A stretch of 64,000 nt of DNA, taken from contig NW_004454229.1 of the NCBI RefSeq assembly GCF_000283155.1, positions 10,371,916 through 10,435,915 of the forward strand, written 5' to 3'. The notes under the pieces are model-generated. The model searched no databases, was not told the origin of the DNA, and saw only the letters and a list, made by a program, of their open reading frames with translations. The first letter of the stretch is position 1; the number at the start of each line of letters is the position of its first letter. The position numbers and the translations under genes were made by a program. This document shows, in pieces, positions 38,901-53,900 of this stretch. Source of the DNA: Ceratotherium simum simum (taxonomy: Eukaryota; Chordata; Mammalia; Perissodactyla; Rhinocerotidae).

Positions 38901-41900
38901 NNNNNNNNNNNNNNNNNNNNNNNNNNNNNNNNNNNNNNNNNNNNNNNNNNNNNNNNNNNNNNNNNNNNNNNNNNAACCCCGGGCTGCCGCAGCAGAGCGC
39001 CCACACTTAACAGCTTGCGCCACCGGGCTGGCCCCTATTTAGTCTTAAAAAAGGAAACCCAGCCATATGCAACAACATGGATGAACCTTGAGGACATTAT
39101 GCTAAGTGAAATAAGCCAGTCACAAAAGGACAAATACTGCATAATTCCACTTATATGAGGTATTTAAAATAGTTAAACTCACAAAGCAGAGGGTAGATGG
39201 TTGCCAGGGGCTGGGGGCAGGGAGAAATAGGAAGTTGCCATTCAACAGGTATGAAGTTTCAGTTACGCAAGATGAATAAATTCTAGAGATCTGCTGTACA
39301 ACATCGTGCCTATAGTTAACAGTACTGTATTATACACCTAAAAAATGTGTTAAGAGGGTAGATCTCATGTTAAATGTTCTTACCATATTAGAAAAAGGTG
39401 ATAATTCTAGATCAAAATGGAAATATTTTTAAAATAAATATTCAGCCCATCACAAGCCTAATTCACTTGCCTCAATAAAAATTATGACAAAGGAACTTGT
39501 GTTTATCACCTGTCTGGAAGTACATACAGAAAGGAAGGATGTGACTCTTTCTAGACGTTTCCTTCTTAAAATAGAACTAGTAATGGCTATCATTGGCCAG
39601 GGAAACGTAAGAAAATATGTTTTAGTGAAATACATTGGTCCGGGAATACTTTTAGAGGCAGTATACTGGGATAAGGGGAGGGCATAGGTTTTAGAATCAG
39701 AAGGACCTGGGTTCAAAATACCAGTTTTTTATTTTGTTTAACTAATAACCACTCACACGACACTATGTGCCAGGTATTGTTCTAAGCGTATTACAAATAT
39801 TAACTCATTATACTAACTCATTTAATCATTATAACAACCTCATGAGGTAAGTACTATTATTACCCTCAATTTACAGATCAGATGAGGAAACCAAGACCCA
39901 GAGAGGTCAAGCAATTTGCTGAAGGCCACACAGCTAATAACCAACAGAGCTACAATTTGAACCCACGTACACTGGTTCCAAAGTTTGTGACCCTGAGCCA
40001 ATAATTTAGTCTCCAAGAGTCTCAGATTCATCTGTAAAAATGAAATTAAAGCAGTAGATCATTAGGATTAAATATGATAACTCTTGTAAAGTAGCCAGCC
40101 CAGAATCCAGAACATAATAGACACTATTTCTACTCTTCCTTTCCCCTGGTAAGCAACCAGAGGCCTATAGTTATTGCAGGATGCAGGGTTTGGGCATAAG
40201 TGATGAGTTCATGAATTTGCAGCTAAAAAAGGGTCTAGTTTAATTCAGTCTATAATATCAATATGCATGAATGTGCATTAAGGGACATATCAATTGACAA
40301 AGAATTTGCTACTATTCAATTAGAAACTCAGTGGGATCTGATATTCATAAGAGTGTGGTAGAATAAGAGGTGTTCTTATAATTTGAACATTTCCCAATGC
40401 CAAAACAATGCTAGAGAAAAATGTGTAAGTAGATCTAGACCTAGTATACCCTACCCGCAGCCAAAATTTTCATTAGAAATACAAAGATAAAACGTGTCTC
40501 TGAATTTTGCTCTTTCTATTCACCTACACTCTCCAACAAAACTCATGCCAGCATCACCCTCTCCAAGAGGTAAATTCTGACATTCGCAGTTCTGAATCTT
40601 TTTTCAGAATGCCATTAACACCCTACACTTGTCCCAGTCATTCTGGCACCCTCTCCTGTATTCCACATAGACACGTGGTAAATAAAATAGTCACCTGAGA
40701 TAACATTACAAAGGACTGTGGAAGAGGGTAATTGGACTCCTAGAGGTAGAAGAATGCACTGAGGCTGTTTTAAGATGAGATTTAAAGAGACTAAAACAGA
40801 TATAAAAATGGTCATCTTAGGGGCAATCCTGCAGTAGACCAAAATTGCTCCTAGCGGGTTAAAATATTATAGAAAGTTCCATTTCAGAAATGAATGTACC
40901 TTTATCCTGGGAGGGAAAAATCTTTCTGTCTGTGGGAACTTTGGCAAGTTACTTAACTTCTCTATCCTCAATTTCATCTGTAAAATGAGGATAATAATAG
41001 CACTTATACTTCACAGGTTTGTTATGAAAATTAAAAGAATTAACACACGTAAAACACTCAGAACAGTACCCAGCACATAAAGAAATGTTCGCTATTTTTA
41101 TTATCACTGTTGTCAATATCATCATCGGTGTTATCAGCTCTACTGTCATCGTTGTCATCATCATCTGCCAGGAAACTGGTTTATCTCAGTCTTTCCCTTT
41201 CATAGGTTCCTGTTCCTGGTAGCGCTGATGGCATCGCTTGTTAAATCTCACTTTTCTTTGTAACTCATTTCTTGCCTAAGCAACATTTTTCAAGTCAATA
41301 ATTAAAAATTGCTCTTTTCCAACCGAATGTGACATAGCTAAAACATTATCAATATTTGCCAATTCCTCTCATTAAAAAAAAAAAAAAAACTTTAACATCA
41401 AAACTATTTTATGTGCCCTAACAAAGAGGAGAAATGGGAAGGCTTCCATTATTTATAATTGATTTCATTTTAAAGTTTTTTGCATCTTTTGATTGCCAGC
41501 ATGTCAGTTCAACAACCAATACAATACATTAAGTTTTAATAAATTTTCACATGTTTTTTCTCTATCTGAAAGTTTTATCATAAGAATCAACACTTAGAGA
41601 AGAAATCATAGAAACTAAAATATTAAATGAATATACAAAAGACTGTCTCATTTCTCTAGGGGATACAATTACATTCAAAATAAGATGTAATACATAATGT
41701 ATGTATTATGAAAGTTTACTTTATAACACACCTAGTAAATGAGATATTCTCCTCATTTATTGTTTTTTCTAAATGAATCACTAAGCAAAGAACCTAAGAC
41801 ACTGACCCAAAAAGAACAAAGAGATAATCAGTTTGCTGTGACAAAGGCTCAGATTACTGACCTGGAAAACTCTGAGACCTGGATTCTAGCCGGGCTCTCA

Positions 41901-44900
41901 CTGCTAACTATGTGTATGTTATTGGACAAATCACTTCACCTGTTTGGTCTCTAGTCTCCTTATCTGTAAAAGGGGAAGGTGGGTCAGATTATCTCCAATT
42001 TTTCTCCCTGCTCCAAAAGTCCAAGATTCTATAACCTATTATTTTACAGAGTGTTTAGAATTTTGAATTTTCTCTTATTTCTGTGATTCAAATAAACTTT
42101 GTTTATTACCTATCTCCTCCACTAGATGGTGCGATATGCACAGTTATTCAAGCTACGTGAAGAAATCAGCTGGCAGTTGTCTCCCAACAGGGGAAGTTAA
42201 GCTTTTGGGACTGCACAACTCCTCCCTCTGGAGGGCTCTCCAGCCCACTTCAGGATATTTAACATCCCTGCCCTTCCATGTCCATTTAACACCAGTAATC
42301 CCCACCCTCCCAATCACTGTGACAATCAAAAACAATCATATACAGTGCCCTACTAAGAGGCTGCTCCCCAGTTTGAAAATAAGGTTTTTTCTTATTTAAG
42401 AAACAGACACTCAAAAATAAAAATGGATGATTTTGTTGTTTGTGAAATCAAATAAACAAAACCCATTTCTGTAAATGACTGTAAAGTGTCAAATTCTCTT
42501 TACAGTGACGAGTGAATATACACACACAACAAAAACACACACTTAACAGGACACTGTTTTGTCAGCTGATAGCTGGACAGCTAGTTATTATTCTGTGCTT
42601 AAATCACACCTCAGTCCTACCAGTTTTTACTAACTCTATATTAGTCATTCTGAAAATTTATATAATGATAAATTAAATATCTTTTAAATGAGAAATTAAA
42701 ACAACAACTATAAAAATGCAAATATACAAAATAAACTCACACACAGCCAATAGCAGAGCAGAAGTAGAGAACACTCTAGGGGAAGCAAGCTGCTTATTTT
42801 GAAAGAGGCCTCATGAGTAATTTGATTTTAGGGAGTTTTCCATATTCTGGTTAGCCTTGGCCTTAAAAGCTCATAAATCTAATGGGACAGCACATGACCA
42901 ATAGATCCATCTCTCAGGAGCAGTTCCCATTAACCGAGCTCACAAGACTGACATAAAATCAGAATGCCAACTTATTAATTTACAGCAATAACTATAACTG
43001 CCAAGACTACCAAGGGCACAGGGCATTTGTGTCCTCAAGTCAGAGTGTTCTCGCCCTTTCAGGCATGCCACAAAGGAAGCCAGGCTCTAATCAGAAGGTT
43101 GGCCAACAAAGATAGAATCAGAAATAGAAGTATGTTGTATGATTTGAATATAAAATGATGAGAAGTCAAGGGAGTGTGATACATCAATGTCCAAAAAAAG
43201 GATACAAGCCACAAATAAGAATCAAGTCCAGGATATTCAAAATAACTCTTCAAGGTAGGTACTATCATTATTCCCACTTCTGAGACTAGAAAATAGACCT
43301 GAAGAGGTTGAGTGACTTGCCCACTATAGTCACGTGGAAGACTTCAAACACAGCTCTAACTCTGGGGTCTCAAGTCCTAACCACGGTGCTAGATAAGGGA
43401 TAAAATCCTTAAAACTGCTAACAAAGAAGCCTCGAGCTACCCTTCAGTTTTCTCTTGACACGGGTGCTCTGGAATTCTATCTACATTTTAGCCACTCTGA
43501 ATTTCCAACTCCTGGACTAGGCCATCACATCTCTTGCCTCTGAACGTGCTGTGTGCCACGCCAAAAACACTCCCATCAACATCTTCACCAGGGTAAGGAC
43601 GACTTAGCTTTCAGATCTCCACTTTAAATATTTCTTCCTCAGTTTAATCTGTATACTAAGTTTTCTGATCCCTAGATAAAATTACATCTCTCTGATATAT
43701 TCTTCCATGGGGTCCTCTACATCTCTACCATAATACTTCAAACTGTAAAAATTATTTACTGAATGTCTCTGTATCTTACTTAAATTCTGACCTCCATAAA
43801 AGTAGTGGATCGCTACATCCTGGCAGATGGTAGGCACACATTAAATATATGTTGAATTAGTAAATGAAAATCATCATAATAGATCAGAGAAGAGCGATGG
43901 CCATCAATTTAAATAGAGTGCACCTGGGTCTAAAAGATCTGTCTTCTAATTGACTGTATTAAAAAATATGAAAAAGAATGTGTCAGTCAGAAGTAGGGGG
44001 TTAGCCCAGAAACTGCAAAATGTGGCAGCAAATGCTGGCCAATGTCCATGTATTGAGAAAGTGAATATCTTAGCCTACTGGACCTGATTCTTGTTTGTGG
44101 CAGGGTGGAGAATGAAAGAGGGGAGTGTGACTGGAGTCAACGAAAGCTATAATGAGGCCGGTGCAGAAGTTCAGGTAAAAGATGCTAACAGTGGAGATGG
44201 AAACATACCAGGACTTGGTGAAAGATTAGATATAAATCATAAAGAAGAACGAAGTACTAAGGAGGACTCCATGTTTTTTCCAAAAGCAACTGAATAGAAG
44301 GTGGTATATTTATTGGGAAAAGGAAGACCAAAGAGAAACAGGTGTGAGGGGAAACCAGCCTTAACACTGAATAGGTTTGAGATACTTGTGAAATAGAGAA
44401 GAGGAAATAATAGGCAGACATATGAATATAAATGATTAAAAGATTAGGGCTCTTAGGAATTTAATTGTATTAACTCTATGATATAACTTTATTATTGTTC
44501 CTATTCTACAGATGAGGAAAACTGAGGTACAGAAAGGATAAATAACTTGCCCAGGGTCACACAGCTAGTACTCTCTCTGGCAAAGCAGATTCTCAAACTT
44601 AGGCAGTCTAATTCCAGAGCTCACTCATTATCACTACACTACATAACTTCTTTGGCAGCTGACTGACACCCCCACACTATGGGGACCCCAGAAAGGTTCA
44701 ATAATTGGTACTTAGGAAAAAAGGGTTGAGGTATAAGGTTCAAATAGAGAATTAAGTAAAAGTGTCCACAATGAATGAGAAAACCCCAACTTTCCTTTCC
44801 CATCTCAACCCCTAAACAATGACAGCCAGTTTTACAGGATTCTTCTGCAAAGACTTGAATAGCCACAGAGAAAAAGCCTATCTATATTCCACGTGGAGGT

Positions 44901-47900
44901 TGCCCAAAGAAAAAGCTAGCTCACTGCCCTATAACCTTACAATGAAGACTACTATCCCAACCTATGCATATAGAGCTTCTGAACAGTTTCTTAGTGCCTT
45001 CTTATAAAATACGGACAATCATGAAGCACAAATTTGGGGATTTACACTTCCAGCCATGAGAGAGTAACTGGTACTGGATTTGTCCTCCCACCATAAATAA
45101 TCATAAAACTGGACAAAATATATGAGGCAAACGTTTTCTGGTACTGGACAAAAGGCAGGACAAGACTGTGATCCTTCAGAGAAGAGAAACACATAACGCG
45201 ACCCCCAGATTTGTGCCTGCTCTCTGCCTAGAGGCAGTTTCGTGACCACCAAACAGGGAGGTAGAACCCAAGCACAGCATGGTGAGCCCAGCTGAGCTAA
45301 GGAGTTAGGAGACAATTTAGCGCTACAGAAGGTGCTGGAATTTGTGGGATAAGGTACCAGAAAGAAGCCTGCCCCAGAAACTGGTATAGAGGTTCCTTGG
45401 AAGTTTCTTAAACTGGATTTCATCAAAATTAAAAATGTTTGTTCTGCAAAAAAAAAAAAAAAAAAAACCCTGTTAAGAAAAAGAAAAGATGAACCACAGA
45501 TGAAAAAAACTACTTTCAAATCACATATCCAACAAATGACTGTACCCAGAATATGTAAAGAACACTCTAACGTCAATAGTAAGAAAACAAACAATCCAAT
45601 TAGAATGTGGCAAAAGACTTGAACAGATACTTAACCAAAGAGGTATACAGGTGGCAAATAAGCACATAAAACCATGAGTCAGGTTATAAAAGACTAAACC
45701 TTCCACAACAAGAAATCAATAATATCTAACCTGAAGAGTCAAGAAATTACAAAATAAACATATTAGAAATATAGAGGGAAATAGCTAAAATAATTTAAGG
45801 TGATTTTCACCTCTGGGTGTAAGGGAGGGGGCAATGAGGGCTGTTATTTTCCATTACGAGTTTGTAATAATAAATGACCTTCTATACCATAATGAAATGT
45901 GTGGCTACACACACAAATGCACATATTTTTTCAAGGGTAGTATGGTTAATAGTTTCAAATGTTACTAATAGGAGAAAAAAAGATAAAGGTAGGAAAGCAA
46001 GCATGGACTATGACACATGGAGGTAGACAAGTTGACCTTGAGAAATGTAATTATGGTAGAGGGATGGGGCAGGAACCAAACTGGAGGGTGGACCTTGAAA
46101 TCATACACCCTGGGGTTTGAATCACGGCTTCATCATTTTGTATCTGTGAACACGAAAGTAAACCTATCTGGGCTATAGTTCCTTTATCTATAAAATGGAG
46201 ATAATGATCATAACAATAACTACTTCATGAAGTTACTATAAGGACTAGATTAGGCAATGTATATAAAATACTAAGCACAGTACCGGCACATAATAAATAC
46301 TAAATGGCAGATAATGATGTTATTATCTGAAAAGGTGATACCACAAAATAAGTGATAGTATAAATATAATATTGGAGGCTTTTATACTGTTTCTCCCTTT
46401 TGACAGGAAATAAGTACTTATATTCAGAGACAGCATTTTCATATCCTAAGTGTTCCATAACAAAGATATTACCTATATCATTATGTATTCTTGACTTAAC
46501 ATCTGTAGCAATATTGTTTTCTCCTTTGAACAGAATAAACCATAACATCACAACTAGCAAAAGGTAACCTAGTCCACAACACAATATTTAGTGTGCTTTA
46601 GAAAACAAAATCATAGTTTTATCTATCCAGATATACTCTTTTTAAAAAAATAAGGGTTACATATTATAAATAAAGGAATATCAATATTTCTTGAGTAACT
46701 TCTCTAATTTCATTCTTTTTTAAATAAAACAGAAAACTTAATACCCAAAAACATAAAACACTATTAACTTCCAAATCTGCCTGGATATCAGAATCACTTG
46801 GCAGCTCCTAAACATATTCAGATTCAGAGTTTCATCATCTAGCTACTGATTCAGAATTTCCAAGTGTGGAGCCTAGAATACGAATTTTTTAAAATCTACT
46901 CAGCAAAAATATAACAAAAGGCAATCTGCAAAAGAAGAAATAAAATAGCCAATAAAAATGAAACAATATGCTCAACTTTACTATCAGGCAAGAAAATGCA
47001 AATTTTTAAAAGCAATGAAATTCCATTTTTTGTCAAAATTAAAAAAAATTAAAGAGATTGAAAACAGTGCTTATGTGGGTATTTAAAAAAGGCATTCTGA
47101 TACGTAATCAGCAAGATTCGCTATTAACATGTTGGAATAATTGGGAGCATCTTTTAAAAATAAAAATGAAAATGCCAACAATCCCACCCTACAGCTATAA
47201 AAGCCCAAGAAGCATAAGGATATGTGTATAAGAATGCCTATTTCAGAATTACTTGTAATAAAAACAACAAACTGGAAATAACCCAAATGTTCATTAATAG
47301 GTACATAATTAAATGAATTATCTCCATCACAGAATATTAGGGTAGCTATTAAAAAGACCAAGTTAGGGACTTCCTCTTCTAGCAGTGATGAAGTGAGTAG
47401 CTTGTAGCAGACCAATGTTCCTGTAAAAACAATCAGAAAATCTGGATAAAATATACATAATATTTGTTCAAAGGTATTGGAGAGCTCCCAAGTTAGTCAA
47501 GACTAGAGAAGCCAAAATTCCAGAAAGAAGGAAAGCTCATTGAGGTGAGTCTGATCTTCTGTATGTCACTCTTCCCCTCAGCGAAATCTGTTACATTTTG
47601 AGCAGTGAATAGGAAAGAGGTTGAGAATACAAGGAGAATTCAAAAGAAATACAAGTGGAAAGAGGTGACTAAGGAGAGCTTTCAGCTGTCTCACAGGGCT
47701 AGAGAGCCAAAACTTAGAAGTCAGTCTTGACAAGGCAGCCAGATTTGAGATGCCAAGATCTGAAAGACAAGGGAAAACAAAGACAACACTTGATGCCAGT
47801 TCACCAAGGCATTTATTGATTCTCGAACTGCACAGGGCACTTTTTTAAACAAAAAGTGGCCAAAAAATGAGTAGAGATTTCAAGAGTCTCAAAGTTCTGT

Positions 47901-50900
47901 GAGAACAAAAAATGAAGTTCAGGAACCACTATAGAGGAATTTGTTATATACTCCAAGCCTTCAGTAGGCTTCCCTACATAGCAATACCCTTATGAATGAA
48001 GGTGAACTAGAGGTAAATTGAAACTTATGAAGACTCAGCTGAGGCTGACTGACTGAAGTGAGCCACTCTATTCTAGCTCTCTACCAGACTACATGTAGAA
48101 TCCCCTATGATGGAAGAAATCATTATTCAGAGCCAATAGTACTGTTTATATAGTACTGTTTATGTGAAATGTTCAGCATTCAATCAAAAATAAGTAAGCA
48201 TACCAAGATACAAGACCAAAGGCAAAAATAGACGACAGAAACAGATCCAAAGATAATAAAAATATCGGAGTTAACAAACATTAATATTTAAAGAAATTCT
48301 GATTAACAAATTCAAGGAAATTATGACAAAATGGAGAATTTCACCAGAGAATTGAAATTTATAAAAGAGAATCAAATGGAAATTCTAGAATGAAAAAATA
48401 CAATAACTGAAATTTAAAACTCAAAGATGAGTTTAACGGCAGAATGGACACAGCTGCAATAAGATTAATGAACTACAAGACAGTAATGGAAAAACACACA
48501 TGCTGAAAAATGGAGAGACAAGGATACAAAATACAAAAAAAAAGAATAACAGCACAGGAGACATATGAAAGTCTCTTACATATACACATATATGTAATCC
48601 CAATGCCAGAAGGGGAGAAGAGAAAATGTGTTGCAAAAACATTTGTGTTATGCTATTATGTTCAAAAATAATTACTGAGATTTTCCCAAATGAATAAAAA
48701 ATATCAAGCCACAGTAAGCACAATAAATACAAAGAAAAGGACACCTAGACACATCATAGTCAAACTATACAAAAGCCAAAGACAAATAGAAAATTTTAGC
48801 AGTCATGGAACAAAGACTCATTACCTTCAAAGGAACAGCAGAAAGACTAACAGCTGACATCTTAGGAGAAACAAGTTAGAGAACACTGGAATGCCATCAT
48901 TAACATACTGAAAGAAAATAATGGCCAATTTAAAATTTTATGCCCTGCAAAAATATTCTTTTAAGAAAGGTGAAACTTCCAGTATGGCAAGAAAAGGGAA
49001 GCAGTCATGTGAACCCTCCAGGAGATAACAATTATAAAAACTTGGTTAAAAATAACAACTATTTAAAGATATTGGAAAGTATACAAAATCAGAAGCCAGA
49101 AGAGAATTTAACCTTGAAAAACTTCAATAGAAGAAATAAGACAAGAGTTCCTGGCTTTCTGGCCTGAGGGTGTTGCCCTGCTTCCACTGAAAAAGCTGCA
49201 GAAAATAGTAGCAGAAAACAACAGCCTCGCCAGCTGAAGTGCTAGAGATCATAGTTAAGGGATGCAAAAGCAGTGAGAAATCTAAAGGAGGAATTCTGAC
49301 AGTAAGAGAACTACAGAAGGAATAAGTACTCCGTGTAAACTCTGCCCAAATCCCATCTGGCATAAACTACACATATGGAGGGGAGATACAAGGAGGGTGG
49401 GTGGGGGGTTATAGAAAAGCAAGCAAAGACCAGAGAGAAAACTAGTCTTAAAAAATAGACTATGGGGCCAAATCTGTAAGTCTGCTGCCCTTTTTTTTTT
49501 TTTTTCCACTCAGTGTATTCCTCAACCACGAGCAGTTTGGGCAACAAAAAGCTGACGCCTTATGAGCTTGGAGTATCAGTTAACGGAACCAGAAGCCAGT
49601 TACAGCACAGCTGGACATTAAGAGGAAATCCTCAGAAGCAAGAAAACAAAATGGAGGGTAAGCTCCATCTTGGCTTAAATCCTTGATGACTGTCAAATAT
49701 ACTATTGGTTCCTATATTTTACCAGAAATTACTCAATATTAACCTTACCTAGATTTGGATAGGTTAAAGATGCATATTGTAAGCCCAAAAGGAATCATTA
49801 AAAATAATGCCAAGAGTTATATCTAGAAAGCCAATGGGGGAGATAAAATGGAATACTGAAAAATATTTAACTCAAAAGAAGGCAGAAAATGAGGAACAGA
49901 GAACAAAAAATAGATAAGACAAATAAAAAACAAATGGCAAAATGGCAGACCTAAATACAACCATATCGATAATTATGTTAAATATAAATGGATTATATAC
50001 TTCAAGCTAAAGGCAGAGATTGCCAAACTCAGTAAAAAAGCAAGAACCTAGTTTATACCATCTACAAGAGATACATTTTAAATACAAAAACTCAAATAAT
50101 TCAAAAATAAATGGGTAGAAAAAGATATACCAGTGAACAGTAACATATAGAGAAAGCTGGAATGGCTATACTAATGTCAAACAAAATAATGTCAAACAAA
50201 AAATACTTCAAGAAGTATTACCAGAGACAAAGAGGGATACTTCACATTCATCAATCAAATCAATAAGAGGATAAAATAATCCCACATTTGTATGTACCTA
50301 ATACAGAGCTTCAAAATTCATGGAGCATAAACTAACAGAACTGAAAGGAAAAACAGACAAATCCACAATTATAGTTAAAGATTTCAAAACTCCTCTCACT
50401 AACAAATAGACAAAAAATCAGAAGGATATAGAAGATTTGAGTGACACTATAAACCACCTTAACCTAATGAATATTTATAGAATATACACTCAACAAACAC
50501 AGAATACACTTTTTTTTTCAAGTCATGGAACATTGACCAAGATAGACCAAATGATGCACCATAAAACAAGCCCCAATAGATTTGAAAAGATTAAAATCTT
50601 ACAAAGTATGCTCTTAACAAAAGAATTAATTAGAATTAAACAATAAAACATTTAGACAAACCTCAAATACCTGGATATTAAATGACTCACTTCTGAACAA
50701 CACATGGATGCAAGAAGAAATCACAAAGGAAATTAGAAAATATTCTGACAACTGGTAATGAAAATACAACATATCAAAATCTGTGTACAGCTAAAATAAT
50801 GCACAATAGAAAATTTACAGCTTTAAATGCTATATCAAAGAAAGAGAAAGTCAAAGTCAAGGATCTAAGGCCCCATCTTAGAAAACTAGAAAAAGAAGAG

Positions 50901-53900
50901 TAAGTTAAACCTAAAGCAGAAAAATTAGATTTCACAAAAATTTTAAACTTGTATTGTTCAAAACACACCATTAAAAAACAATAAAGCAAGCCAAAGAATG
51001 AGAGAAAATATTTGCAATACACATATTTGACAAAGGAGTTGTATCCAGCATATGTATAAAGAAGTCTTACAATGTAAGAATAAGACAAACAACCCAATTT
51101 AAAAATGGGCAAAATATCTGAAAAGACGATTAACAGAAGATACATGAATGGCCAGTACACACATGAAAATATGCTCCACATCATTAGTCATCAAGAAACG
51201 CAAGTTAAAAATGTAAATGGACTAAATACATCCCAAAAACGGCAAGAAAAAAAAACTATGTACTTATAAACAACTATGTACTTACACACACACATAAGGA
51301 CACACAAATAAAATGGAAAAGATATACCGTGGAAGCACTAGCCAAAAGATAGCTGCCATAACAATACCAATAAAGGAAAAAGCGGACTTTAGGCAAGAAG
51401 CATTAAAGCAAAAATTAATAGAACTAAAAGGAGAAATAGAAAAATCCACAACCATAATGAGAGACTAACAAACCCCTCTTGATAACTAGAAAAAAAAAAA
51501 TTCAGCAAGGATATAGAGGATCTGAAACAACAGAATTAACAAACTTAACACAATTGACATATGGGGAACACTGTACCCACAATGGCAGAATCCACTTTCA
51601 AGTGCACACCGTTTTAACAAGCTTGATCACATGCTGAGCCATAATGCAAAACCACCAAAATTCAATGTACACAATTCCAATCAAAATCCCAGGCATGTTT
51701 TTGTACGAGTGTGTAATTTGATAAGCTGATTCTGAAATTTAAATGGAAAAGGAAAGGACCAAGAATAGTCAAGTCAATCTTGCAAAACAACATTGGAGGA
51801 CAGAAGCTATCAGATATTAAGACTTATTACAAAGCTACAGTTACGATGCGGTATTGGCTCAAAAATAAATAATAGGCCAATGGAACAGAGGCACTGAAGT
51901 ACAGTGGATAAAAGATTACTCTTCAATAAACAGTACTGAGTCCATTAGATATCCATAAGGAAAAAAAAATTATCTTGACCTCTTCCTCATATTATATATT
52001 AAAAAGATAACAAAACAATAAAGCTTCTTGGAAATAAAAGAGGAAAAATTTATTGAGGTAGGCAAAGATTTCTTAACCAGAACACAGAAGACACCTACCT
52101 AAAAGGAAAATTTCATAGACTGTACTATATTAAAATTAGGAAATTCTTGATATAGCCAATCTGTGGCCCATTATTTGGGAACCTCCTAATCTATGAAGTC
52201 TGATAATTCACTTAATTCTACTTATGTAACATTCAATGAACTACTTTTGCTTTTGTGAATGAGTAATATCTTGATTTATGAAATTAAATCCATAAAACTC
52301 ATAATGAGAAGTTCAAATAATAGTGATTTTTAATAGTTAGGACTTTTAATAACTATTGGAAACTCAACAAAGAATCAAATACAATTTGAATTTAAGATAT
52401 GAAGTAGTATTGTTTCCACTCATTTTTTAAACTGTGGTTTTACTTCTAGTGTTAAATCCTACAATAATACTCAGTTATCACAGGTGATTAAAAATAGCAG
52501 CCAGACATGAAGTGCCCTGTTGAATAGACATGAACAAAGCCCACTGAAATCAAAGTAAAGGCCCAGAGCTGCTCTCAGTGGCTAGCAAAAATAGGCCATG
52601 TGCTGCAAGAAAAACCACCTGAAATATACAGAGTAATAAGCCTGCTCTTGTACCATTTACTTAAACGGTAAAAATTCAGTTTGCTCAGCCACGATCATAG
52701 CTACAATAGGATAAACCTTTCTCCAAGTGGGGAAAAACAGCTACACATCATCTTATTTACTCAAAAACCCTCCTTAGATCAAGAAACAAGGGAGAGGAGT
52801 AAAATAAAGATAGCATTAGCTTCCAGAGGGCACAGATTTAAAAAGGTACTAATGAAAAATTGTATACAGTCCAACTCTCATTCTCTGCCCACGCCAAACC
52901 TCACTAAGACAATGCACATTTATCTTTTACTACGTGAAGGACACTGGGTATTCTCAACTACTAAACATTTTACCTTTGCAGCAAGCTGTAGTCCAATTTT
53001 GTCAGCTTCAGCCTCCAATGTTCTACTGTATGGTCTATCAAATATATACTAAGAAGAAATAAGAAAGAAAAGCTCTATTAAGACTATTTCATAACAAAAG
53101 GAGTAATAAAATGAGATTTTTAAAATTAATTTCATGGAGTATCTAGGATAAAGATTTTATGCTCTCCATGATTAACATTTAAACACCACCATGGTATAAA
53201 ACATAAAGTGCAGCCTTTATTTCCTCCATCAGAGATAATATTTTTAAAACATGGAAAGAATAGAAAACAATCATGCCTACAAACTTCTGGAGAGTTAATA
53301 GTATCATATAGAGTAATTCTGTTTTTCCAATTATAATCTCTACCTACCATGTAGAGGATTCCCTAAGAAAGCTTACTGATGCAGGCTTTGAATATGGCCA
53401 AGGAACAGTCTGATCTTGCAGTTTTAAAATAAAACTGAAAAAATATAGCTATATAACAGCCAGTAACACTACTAGAGGATTTATTTCAGTTAGAAAATTA
53501 ATCATATAACAGAATGTTTCTTCTTTGATAAATTATCTTCATTTCCTCTTTCTTTTCTAAGTATTGATTAGTTAGGAAAATGAAATTTTCTTCCAATTTC
53601 AATAAAAAAATACACATAGATATTGTAACTTTAATTTTCCTAATTACTTATATTTATGTGAATGCTTTCCAGTTAAATTCTAATTTTCAGTAAGTACTAA
53701 ACTTTGTAAGAGATGGATCAATAGGCAGGACTTTTGAGAAAAGAGCTATTAATTGGGGAAGCAATTTTTAAGAGGCAGCTACACGTCAGTGATGGCCGGA
53801 AATAATATAATCAATCTGATACATGGTATGTGACCATTAGATATGACTTTCTTCCTTCTCAATCATGTGTGTTTTAGGTTGCTGAACTATATCGTATAGT

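Larger units (their letters stand above)
32872..39440 (+). mobile_element. Long L1 LINE copy, plus strand, near full-length
   Basis: It starts with GAAGATGGTAGACTAGGAAG (L1 5' end), has a 5'UTR to about 33800, ORF1 remains (33826-34560), ORF2 remains (about 35050-38780) and a 3'UTR with GGGTAGATCTCATGTTAAAT. It is interrupted by EREs at 37396-37636 and 38838-39036. The frames are broken, so it is not autonomous. Confidence 0.93.
24542..52973 (-). other. OMA1: OMA1 large intron (28.4 kb)
   Basis: It runs from the donor GTAAAA at 52973 to the acceptor TTTTAG at 24542. It is dominated by two long head-to-head L1 copies and older L1 fragments. Unassigned parts (24600-25680, 31960-32870, 40130-40930, 41110-41850, 42040-43230, 52150-52970) show no supported exon. 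Confidence 0.9.

Noticed and set aside
45019..45594. 191-codon minus-strand ORF
   Set aside because: It is antisense to L1M fragments and includes a poly-phenylalanine run from an A tract. No family resemblance.
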